Shown here: positions 8,637-15,544 of the stretch, piece by piece
Position numbering within the stretch: the first letter of the stretch is position 1
Layout: every line of letters begins with the position of its first letter
Assembly (NCBI GenBank): GCA_002709005.1
Contig: PAPH01000047.1
Location: forward strand, 21,526 to 85,525
Length of the DNA stretch: 64,000 bases
From: Hyphomicrobiales bacterium
GTDB taxonomy: Bacteria > Pseudomonadota > Alphaproteobacteria > Rhizobiales > Rhizobiaceae
Direction of reading: 5' to 3'
Position numbers and translations under genes: made by a program
The notes under the pieces: generated by a model
What the model saw: the letters and a program-made list of their open reading frames with translations, nothing else
Told to the model about the DNA's origin: nothing
The model's database searches: none

Positions 8637-8720
8637 CGAGGCGGCCTGCAAGAGCCGCGAAACAGGGGAGGAACAAGGAATGAGGAAGGATCGGGCGCCA
8701 CGGATGTGAACGCGCGCCCC

Positions 8721-8735
8721 GCGGCGCAACGCCGC
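8721..8735 (+). promoter_or_regulatory. Short GC hairpin before the ABC binding-protein gene
   Basis: GCGGCG-CAA-CGCCGC is a perfect 6-bp stem in the 134-base gap between lactonase and binding protein, followed by TTAAT rather than a T run. It could be an mRNA processing or partial attenuation point. The downstream gene has its own strong AGGAGGAGA ribosome site. Confidence 0.35.
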
Positions 8736-8770
8736 TTAATGCTTGAATTTCCATCAGGAGGAGACAGGAA

Positions 8771-9940
8771 ATGAAGTATCTGAAATCACTGGCATTGGCC
8801 GCGGGCTTCATCGCCTTCGGCGCGATCGCCGCGCAGGCCGAGGGGGTCGACGAGATCAACCCCGAGGTCGCAAAGCGACTTTACAACCCTGAAATGCTCG
8901 ACCCGTCGCAGCCGGTCGAAGCGAGCCCGTTGCGCGACTTCAAGGCGAAGAACCCGCCGCCGTGGAAGATCGGCTACGCCTCGTCCTATGCAGGCAACAC
9001 CTGGCGCGCCAACGCCATGGACCCGCTGCAGAACGAGATCATTCCCAAGTGGAAGGAACTCGGCCTGATCGACGAGGTGATCGTCACCCAGTCGAACCTC
9101 AACGACTCCACGCAGATCCAGCAGATGCGCCAGCTCATCGACCAGGGCGTCGACGCGATCTTCGTGTGCTGCTCTAACCCGACCGCGCTGAACCAGACCG
9201 TCCAGTACGCCTATGACCAGGGCGTTCCGGTGTTCTCGTTCACCGGCTACCTGACCGCTCCGACCGCCGTGAACTCCTCGGTGAACTATCAGGTCGCGGG
9301 CTTCGAGATCGGCAAGCGCATGGCCGAGGAACTCGGCGGCGAGGGCAATGTGCTCGTCGTCGAGGGCATTCCCGGTACCTCCGGTTCCGACAGCCAGGAC
9401 CGTGGCGTGAAGGCCGGACTTTCGACCGCGCCAGGCATCAACATCGTCGGCTCGATCGCCGGCATGTGGACCGACCAGGTGGCGCAGGGCGAAGTGCAGA
9501 AGTGGCTCGCCACCCACCCCGGCAAGCTCGACGGCATCGTGGTGCAGTCGGCCGCCGAAATGGGTGTGCTGCGTGCGCTCAAGCAGTCCGGCCGCGAAGG
9601 CGTGAAGGTCGCTGTGGGCGGCGAGCTCGGCGCGCTTTGCACATGGCGCAAGAACCCCGACCTGATCTCGGCAGCCGTCCAGACCTGGCCGCCCGCCGAC
9701 GATATCAACCTGATCTGGCGCATCATGATGCGCACGCTTCAGGGGCAGGGCCCGAAGATCCAGTCCGTTCTCGTCGATCCGGTGGTCATCACCTATGAGG
9801 ACCTGAAGGACATCGTGCCCGAGGACTGCGATGAGAACGCGCAGAACTGGTACAATGTGGGCCAGGACAAGTGGGGCTCCACCGAGTATCTCGACCAGTT
9901 CTTCGTCAACCCGGCCGACCCCACAAAGTACAAGCCGTAA
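8771..9940 (+). CDS. Sugar-type (CUT2) ABC transporter periplasmic binding protein
   Basis: 389 residues with a cleavable signal peptide (hydrophobic 4-20, Ala-Gln-Ala junction near 23-25) and a type I periplasmic-binding fold. IGYASSYAGNTWRANAMDP and IDQGVDAIFVCCSNPTALN (about 57-140) are the hallmark CUT2 blocks, where R and N contact ligand. It is about 60 residues longer than RbsB/YtfQ types. A strong AGGAGGAGA site precedes ATG. It is the first gene of a four-gene transporter, and a stable hairpin separates it from the ATPase gene. The ligand is unknown; location in a lactone/GHB locus suggests a non-sugar or sugar-acid substrate. Confidence 0.92.
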   Translation: MKYLKSLALAAGFIAFGAIAAQAEGVDEINPEVAKRLYNPEMLDPSQPVEASPLRDFKAKNPPPWKIGYASSYAGNTWRANAMDPLQNEIIPKWKELGLIDEVIVTQSNLNDSTQIQQMRQLIDQGVDAIFVCCSNPTALNQTVQYAYDQGVPVFSFTGYLTAPTAVNSSVNYQVAGFEIGKRMAEELGGEGNVLVVEGIPGTSGSDSQDRGVKAGLSTAPGINIVGSIAGMWTDQVAQGEVQKWLATHPGKLDGIVVQSAAEMGVLRALKQSGREGVKVAVGGELGALCTWRKNPDLISAAVQTWPPADDINLIWRIMMRTLQGQGPKIQSVLVDPVVITYEDLKDIVPEDCDENAQNWYNVGQDKWGSTEYLDQFFVNPADPTKYKP

Positions 9941-9955
9941 TCGTGACAAACCCGG

Positions 9956-9984
9956 TCCGGGCCGCCTTCATCCGGCGGCCCGGA
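9956..9984 (+). promoter_or_regulatory. Intercistronic hairpin between binding protein and ATPase genes
   Basis: TCCGGGCCGCC (9956-9966), seven-base loop, GGCGGCCCGGA (9974-9984): a perfect 11-bp GC stem without a following T run. Such structures protect upstream mRNA and attenuate read-through, giving more binding protein than ATPase. Equivalent hairpins occur at the same place in the two other ABC operons in this window. Confidence 0.7.
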
Positions 9985-10028
9985 GCACTCCCCTTTTGCA
10001 TCCGGAATCGCCAGGAACCGAGCCGAGC

Positions 10029-11918
10029 ATGTCGACCGAAACCGCAGAAATCTCACAGCAGGCGCAGGGTCGCGAGACGATCCTGGTGCGCAATGTGAAG
10101 AAGTTCTTCGGGCCGACCCGCGCGCTCGACCGGGTGAATTTTTCGGCCCGTGCAGGTGAAATCCACGCGGTCGTCGGCGGAAACGGTTGCGGCAAGAGCA
10201 CGATGGCCAAGGTGGTCTCGGGCATTCTGCCGGTCGACGGCGGAACCGTGTCGATCCTGGGTGAAACGCCCTCGACGCCCGCCGAAAGCAAGGCCACCGG
10301 CATCTCGACCGTCTATCAGGAAGTTCTCGTCGCCGACGAGAGCACCGTGGTCGACAATATCTTCATGGGCTCCGACGCCCTGTTCTCGAAATCCATGTCG
10401 CAGGAACGCAAGGTCGCCCGCGCCGCCGAGCTGATGGAAGAACTCGCCGGCGAGCCGGTCGATCCCTTCGCCATCGTCGGTACGCTGCCGCTCGGCCTCA
10501 AGCAGTGGATCACCATCGCCCGGGCGCTGGTCAGCGAGCCGCGCATCCTGATCCTCGACGAAAGCTCCGCCGCGCTCGATTTCGATTCCACCGAACGGCT
10601 GTTCGCAAAGATGCGCGCCTTGCGCGACGAGGGGACGACGATCCTCATCGTCACCCACCGTATCGCCGAGCTCATCCGCATTTCCGACCGCGCCACCGTG
10701 CTTCGTGACGGCCGCGACGTGGGCGTGCTGGAGAAGGAACAGATTACCGAGAAGAACCTCCTGGCGCTGATGACCGGCGACGAGAATGCCGGAAGCGCCC
10801 ACGCTCATGAAGCACCGCAGCCGCGCGACGGCGCGATCGCCATGCGTGGCGAGCGGGTGACGGTGTGGCCCGATACCGCGCCCTTCGATTTCGAAATCCG
10901 CCGTGGCGAGATCGTCGGCGTCGCCGGTCTCGACGGCCAGGGACAGGATGCCTTCGTCCGGGCTCTGGCCGGCGTCGAACCGGTGAAGTCCGGCCTCATC
11001 CAGGTCACCGACCGGCATGGCGAATATCATGCGGTGCGCAACCTCGCCGAGGCGGTGGCGGCGAAGATCTCCTACGTGTCGGGCGACCGCAAGCGCGAAG
11101 GCATTTTCGCCTCGATGTCGATTTTCGAGAACATGGTGATGCCGCTCTATCGCGAGAAGAAGCGCGGCGGCATCCTCTCCTTCATCGACTGGCCGACGCT
11201 CGGAACCATTTTCAAGCGCGAGGCCGACAATCTTCTCATCAAGTTCGGCATGCGCGAGGACCGCATAACCTCGCTGTCGGGCGGCAACCAGCAGAAGGTG
11301 CTGATCGGCCGCGGTTTCGCCATGCGCCCCGACGTGATCGTCCTCAACGATCCGGCGCGCGGTATCGACGTCGGCGCCAAGTCCGAACTCTACAAGCATC
11401 TGCGCAACTTCGCCGGCGAGGGAAAGTCGGTCATTTACATGTCGTCGGAGCTCGAGGAGGTCATCGGGTTCGCGACGCGGGTGATCGTCTTCCGCGACGG
11501 CAAGCCGTTCGACGCCTTCGACGGCCGGACGCTCGATCCCAAGAAGGTTCTCGAGGCGATGTTCGGCCAGACCGACGGGAGCGGGCTTGGCGCCTCCTGG
11601 GGCTTGCGGCCCGTGACCGGAGCTAATGCGGGTATCGCGGAAGAGACCGGGCGTCCTGCGAAAGCCGTGTCCAACGACGGTGTGAAGATTGAGGTCGCCG
11701 TTCCCCAAGCTATCCGAGAGGCGATGCGGCGCCGCAACCGTGAAACCCTTGTGGCCAGCGCTTCAGCGCGTGCCGAAGCCGGGCGGCCGGTCGAGCCGAT
11801 CCGGCGCGAGGCCTCACGGCCGGCAAAGCCGGAGATGCCGAAATCGATCCGCATCGTCGAATTCGACCGGGAAAAGGGTGAGGCACACGAGATCGGCAGG
11901 GGAGGCAGCGGACGATGA
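10029..11918 (+). CDS. Tandem-domain ABC transporter ATPase with C-terminal extension
   Basis: 629-residue CUT2-type ATPase with two nucleotide-binding domains; RbsA/XylG types are about 500. Domain 1 has Walker A GGNGCGKST (about 50) and Walker B ILILDESS, with a poor signature (PLGLKQW). Domain 2 has the signature LSGGNQQK (about 416), but its Walker B region reads VLNDPARG where family members have LDEPTRG. Residues about 515-629 form an extra Arg/Ala/Pro-rich tail ending in PKSIRIVEFDREKGE. ATG 10029 was chosen because the frame upstream overlaps the binding-protein gene and homology starts here. The stop overlaps the permease ATG (ATGA). Confidence 0.92.
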   Translation: MSTETAEISQQAQGRETILVRNVKKFFGPTRALDRVNFSARAGEIHAVVGGNGCGKSTMAKVVSGILPVDGGTVSILGETPSTPAESKATGISTVYQEVLVADESTVVDNIFMGSDALFSKSMSQERKVARAAELMEELAGEPVDPFAIVGTLPLGLKQWITIARALVSEPRILILDESSAALDFDSTERLFAKMRALRDEGTTILIVTHRIAELIRISDRATVLRDGRDVGVLEKEQITEKNLLALMTGDENAGSAHAHEAPQPRDGAIAMRGERVTVWPDTAPFDFEIRRGEIVGVAGLDGQGQDAFVRALAGVEPVKSGLIQVTDRHGEYHAVRNLAEAVAAKISYVSGDRKREGIFASMSIFENMVMPLYREKKRGGILSFIDWPTLGTIFKREADNLLIKFGMREDRITSLSGGNQQKVLIGRGFAMRPDVIVLNDPARGIDVGAKSELYKHLRNFAGEGKSVIYMSSELEEVIGFATRVIVFRDGKPFDAFDGRTLDPKKVLEAMFGQTDGSGLGASWGLRPVTGANAGIAEETGRPAKAVSNDGVKIEVAVPQAIREAMRRRNRETLVASASARAEAGRPVEPIRREASRPAKPEMPKSIRIVEFDREKGEAHEIGRGGSGR

Positions 11919-13342
11919 GCGACGCCACCGTCGACACGCATCTCGAGACCGCCCGTCCGGCGCAGGGCGGCCGGGCCAATCCGTTCCTGTTGGTGCCGAT
12001 CACGCTGTTCTTCCTGTTGCTCGGTTTCGCGGTTCTCCGCTCGCCGAGCCTGATGTCGAGTTACGGCATAGGCAGCGCGATCATCGTCGCCACACCGCTC
12101 ATTCTCGCCACCTATGCGCTGATGGCTTCGGTGATCTCCGGCCGCGGCACAGTCGATCTTTCGATCGGGCCGCTGATCGGCTTCATCAATGTGACGCTGA
12201 TCCAGCTCTATGGCGCGGGAATCCTGTCCAATCCGATCGCCATCTTTGCCTATGCGATCTTCATCGGCGCGCTCTACCAGTTCCTGTTCTCGCTCATCGT
12301 CATCTATGTCCGCGTGCAGCCGATCATCGTCTCGCTGTCGGGCTACCTGGCGCTGTCGGGGATGAACCTCGTCATCCTGCCACGGCCGGGCGGCGTGGCG
12401 CCGCAATTCATGGCTGACTGGGGGCTGGGCACCTCGATCTTCTCGCCGGTATTCGCGATCCTGGTGGTCGCCTCGATCGCCTGGCTGCTGTTCACCCGCA
12501 CGGCCTTCTACACCCACCTGCGGCTGATGGGGTCGGATGAACGCGCCGCCTATACGAGCGGCGTGCCGATCTACGTCGTGCGCATTGGCGCGCACCTGAT
12601 ATCCGGCGCCTTCGCCGGGCTTGCCGCCATCACCTTCACCGCGCTGATCTCGTCGGGCGACCCGTCGCAGGGCACCACCTACACGCTGATCGCGGTGACC
12701 GCGCTGGTGCTCGGCGGGGCTTCGCTCGCTGGCGGCCGCGGCGGGGTGTTCGGTTCCTTCCTCGGCGCGAGCAACCTCTATCTGATCACCTTCGTGCTGG
12801 CGACATTCAACTTTGGCGCGGTGCAGAGCTTCGTGACCAATCTGGCCTATGGCTCGATCCTGGTGATCTCGCTCCTGCTGACGCTGATCATTCCCTTCAT
12901 CCAGCGCCACATCCACAATTTCTCCCCGGTCCTCTATTTCGTCGGCCTCGGCGTTGTCGCGATGGGCGTGATCCTGCACGCGACCAACGACCGCGATCCG
13001 CGCGCCCGGCGGGCGCCCGCCGAGGAGGCGGCAATCGTCGCGCCGCTTCAGAAGATCGCGACCGAGCAGCTCTATGTCGGTCCGCTCGAGGTCGCGTCCC
13101 CCACCGCGACGGATACGGACCTGCGCAAGGAAGCCGGGCCGCTGGTTCTGTCGGCGCTCCTGCTGATCGTCGTCGCGGTGTTCGTCCGGGTCGCCCTCAG
13201 CCAGTCGGATCGCAGGAACATCGCCCCCGTCGTGGCCGTCGTGGTGGCCGCACTCGTCTTGTTCGGCGCTTATCTGATGCGCGGCGAAGGGCCCTTCGCG
13301 CCCGGTGGCGGTGACGCGAGCGGAACGGAGGAGAGCCGATGA
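11915..13342 (+). CDS. CUT2-type ABC transporter permease 1, with extra C-terminal membrane segments
   Basis: 475-residue inner-membrane permease of the RbsC/XylH family. The family core (about residues 25-345, roughly 9-10 helices) contains GRGTVDLSIGP and the conserved VLGGASLAGGRGGVFGSFLG loop that meets the ATPase. Beyond this lies a charged loop (about 350-405) and two more predicted helices (about 410-455), absent from usual 320-350-residue members. It overlaps the ATPase gene before it and permease 2 after it by ATGA, so the transporter is one coupled unit. Confidence 0.9.
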   Translation: MSDATVDTHLETARPAQGGRANPFLLVPITLFFLLLGFAVLRSPSLMSSYGIGSAIIVATPLILATYALMASVISGRGTVDLSIGPLIGFINVTLIQLYGAGILSNPIAIFAYAIFIGALYQFLFSLIVIYVRVQPIIVSLSGYLALSGMNLVILPRPGGVAPQFMADWGLGTSIFSPVFAILVVASIAWLLFTRTAFYTHLRLMGSDERAAYTSGVPIYVVRIGAHLISGAFAGLAAITFTALISSGDPSQGTTYTLIAVTALVLGGASLAGGRGGVFGSFLGASNLYLITFVLATFNFGAVQSFVTNLAYGSILVISLLLTLIIPFIQRHIHNFSPVLYFVGLGVVAMGVILHATNDRDPRARRAPAEEAAIVAPLQKIATEQLYVGPLEVASPTATDTDLRKEAGPLVLSALLLIVVAVFVRVALSQSDRRNIAPVVAVVVAALVLFGAYLMRGEGPFAPGGGDASGTEESR

Positions 13343-14712
13343 CGACGCTCGCCCAGACGCCGAAGCTCGGCCTGCCGGCCACCATCATCGGCCTTGCGGT
13401 CGGCGTCATCCTGACCGCCATCGGCGTGGTCTTCGGCTTCCTGCAGGGGATCTCGGTCCAGCTCATCATTCTCTCGGCGATTGCCACGCTGGCGGCCTTC
13501 GTATGGGGTTGGCGCTTCGTGCTCGGCCAGTTCGTCAGCGAGGGGCCGGTGCCGGCGGAAGGGGAAATCAGCGAGGGCCGGAAGGTCTGGCTGCAGTTCC
13601 GTCCGGCGATCTACGGGCTGATCGCGATCCTGGCACTGTTCCTGATCCTGTCGGTGACCATCGACGGCTTCTTCAACGTCTGGAACGTCGTATCGCTGCT
13701 GATCATCCTGACGATCATCGTGCTCACCCGGACGCTTGGACGTCATTTCCAGGAAAACCGCTCGGCCTTCATCGGCATCATGGTCCTGTCGGGGCTGTTC
13801 TCGATCGGCTCGATGAATATCGAGGGATTCGCCTCGGCCAACAACATCAAGTCGATGCTCTTGTTCGCCTCCTTCCTCGGAATCGCCTCGGTGGGGCAGA
13901 CGCTGGTGGCGCTTCTGGGCGGGCTCGACCTTTCGATCCCGTTTATCATCGGGGCGGCCAATGTGGGGCTTCTCTATCTCATCGGTCTCGGCGTGCCGCC
14001 TTGGCTCGCGACCCTGATCGTTCTCGTCATCGGGGCGACGCTGGGGGTCATCAACGGGCTTCTGAGTTACCGGCTGCAAGGCCAGGCGCTGATCGTCACG
14101 CTCGGAACGGGTTTCGCGATCTCCGGCGGTGTGCAGATCGTCACCTCGATCGGTACGGCCTATGGCGGCAACGTGTTCGGCACCGTGCCGGGATGGCTCT
14201 CCAACCTCGCGGCGATGAATGGCTCGACCTTCGGGCTTCCCGTTCCCCCGGTGATCGTCATCTGGGCGCTGATCGTCATCGTGCTGATCGCCGGCATGCG
14301 GCTGACTGTCTACGGGCGCTATCTCTATGCCCTCGGCGTCAATCGCACCTCGGCGAGCCGGGTCATGATCTCGGAGCTCACCTACTGGGTGATGATGTAC
14401 GCGATCTCCGGCTTCTTCGCGGCCCTGACCGGCAGCCTGCTGCTCGGCTGGTCGGGTGGCGGCTTCATCGGGGTGGGCGACCAGTATCTCTTCCTCACGC
14501 TGGCGGCCGTGGTGGTCGGCGGCACCTCGCTGCTCGGCGGCCAGGGCGGTTACGGCTTCACCGTCATCGGCGTGCTGGTGCTGCAGGTGCTCTCCTCCTT
14601 CCTCATCGGCATCGGCCTCGATTTCGAGTGGCAACAATTCATCTTCGGTCTGCTGATCCTGCCGATGGTGGCGCTCTATGCGCGCTCGCCGCACATCAGG
14701 ACGCAAATCTAG
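13339..14712 (+). CDS. CUT2-type ABC transporter permease 2, with extra N-terminal membrane domain
   Basis: 457-residue partner permease. The RbsC-like core runs from about residue 150, with LLGGLDLSIPFIIG and VVVGGTSLLGGQGGYGF as the substrate-path and coupling motifs. The first 130-150 residues add about four hydrophobic segments and a charged loop not found in ordinary members. Together with permease 1's C-terminal addition, the pair could form extra helices around the channel. It is followed after 57 bases by a rhodopsin-like gene on the same strand. Confidence 0.9.
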   Translation: MTTLAQTPKLGLPATIIGLAVGVILTAIGVVFGFLQGISVQLIILSAIATLAAFVWGWRFVLGQFVSEGPVPAEGEISEGRKVWLQFRPAIYGLIAILALFLILSVTIDGFFNVWNVVSLLIILTIIVLTRTLGRHFQENRSAFIGIMVLSGLFSIGSMNIEGFASANNIKSMLLFASFLGIASVGQTLVALLGGLDLSIPFIIGAANVGLLYLIGLGVPPWLATLIVLVIGATLGVINGLLSYRLQGQALIVTLGTGFAISGGVQIVTSIGTAYGGNVFGTVPGWLSNLAAMNGSTFGLPVPPVIVIWALIVIVLIAGMRLTVYGRYLYALGVNRTSASRVMISELTYWVMMYAISGFFAALTGSLLLGWSGGGFIGVGDQYLFLTLAAVVVGGTSLLGGQGGYGFTVIGVLVLQVLSSFLIGIGLDFEWQQFIFGLLILPMVALYARSPHIRTQI

Positions 14713-14769
14713 AAAGGTCAGACATGAACGGGTTGGCGTATTTCAAAATCGACGGCGGGAGGGCGTGAC

Positions 14770-15471
14770 ATGGCTGTGTTCGAAACGGCGGACCTGACGG
14801 CCGCGAGCTATTCGACGGCGCTGCTGGGCCTTGCGGCGACGAGCGTGTTCCTGCTTCTGGGCACCGGCTGGGTGAAGCGCGGCTGGAAACTGCCCGTGGC
14901 GCTCTGCGCGCTCGCCGCCCTCGTCGGTGTCGGCGCGGTCTACGAGGCGCGCGAGGCCTGGGCGGCGAACCAATCGGTCCCGGTCGTCTATCACTATGTC
15001 GGCTGGGCGATCTCAATGCCCTTGCAGGTGCTGGCGCTGTTCTTCTTCGCGAGCCTGTTCGGCAAGCTCGGCATGGGCTTGTTCTGGCGGCTCGTGGTCG
15101 TCTCGATCCTGATGGTGTTCGTGCGCTATCTCGGCGAGGCTGGCTTCATGCACGCGACGCTCGCCTTCCTAATCGGGCTTGTCTTCTGGCTCTACATCCT
15201 GGGCGAACTCTTCTTCGGGCGGATGGACGAGGCGGTGCGCGGTTCGCTCAACGAGCCGGTGCAGCGCGGCTATTTCTGGCTCCGGCTGATCGTTACCGTC
15301 GGCTGGGCGATCTACCCGCTCGGCAACTTCATCACCTCTTTTGGCGGTTACGTCGACGACGGTTCCCTGTCCGTTGCCTACAACATCGCCGACTTTCTCA
15401 ACCGGATGGCATTCGGCGTCGCGGTGCTCGCGACAGCCATGCTCGACAGCGAAGGAGAGCGCCATGTCTGA
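14770..15471 (+). CDS. Proteorhodopsin-family seven-helix protein lacking the retinal-binding lysine
   Basis: 233 residues, seven hydrophobic segments. Proteorhodopsin landmarks are plain: YHYVGWAISMPLQVL (helix C), RYLGEAGFMHATLAFLIG (helices D/E), VGWAIYPLGNFITSF (helix F) and VAYNIADFLNRMAFG (helix G). Helix G normally reads D-x-x-x-K, with Lys forming the retinal Schiff base; here it is D208-x-x-x-R212 (CGG codon at 15403-15405). In helix C the pump residues R94, D97, T101 and E108 (proteorhodopsin numbering) are H75, G78, S82 and A89. A light-driven proton pump is therefore very unlikely. GGGAGGG precedes the ATG. It lies between a transporter permease and a flotillin-like gene; the role is unknown. 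Confidence 0.88.
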   Translation: MAVFETADLTAASYSTALLGLAATSVFLLLGTGWVKRGWKLPVALCALAALVGVGAVYEAREAWAANQSVPVVYHYVGWAISMPLQVLALFFFASLFGKLGMGLFWRLVVVSILMVFVRYLGEAGFMHATLAFLIGLVFWLYILGELFFGRMDEAVRGSLNEPVQRGYFWLRLIVTVGWAIYPLGNFITSFGGYVDDGSLSVAYNIADFLNRMAFGVAVLATAMLDSEGERHV

Positions 15472-15544
15472 CGCGCCTCGAAACCCATCGGGACTGCCGG
15501 CAATCCGGACCACCGCATTCAAACGTGAAGGGACATTCCAATGA
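15464..15544 (+). CDS. Candidate 26-residue small protein between rhodopsin-like and flotillin-like genes
   Basis: ATG 15464 follows GAAGGAG at 5-6 bases, a better ribosome site than those of many full genes here. The frame overlaps the rhodopsin-like stop by 8 bases and its TGA (15542-15544) overlaps the flotillin ATG as ATGA, so it is positioned for translational coupling on both sides. The peptide begins MSDAPRNPSG and ends KREGTFQ. It has no membrane segment and no recognisable family. Its only role could be to couple translation of the two neighbours. Confidence 0.45.
   Translation: MSDAPRNPSGLPAIRTTAFKREGTFQ

Noticed and set aside
8680..8709. 9-residue ORF with a GGGGAGG site before the ABC binding-protein gene
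   Set aside because: Could be a leader peptide, but no regulatory codon run or matching attenuator structure is visible.
14724..14768. 14-codon ORF between permease 2 and the rhodopsin-like gene (begins MNGLAYFK)
   Set aside because: It fits the gap and has a moderate AAAGG site, but it is very short and its sequence mostly contains the ribosome site of the next gene; no independent support.
14770..15471. Assigning the rhodopsin-like gene as a functional light-driven proton pump
   Set aside because: The Schiff-base Lys and the proton acceptor/donor carboxylates are replaced (R212, G78, A89), and no retinal or carotenoid biosynthesis gene is in the window.
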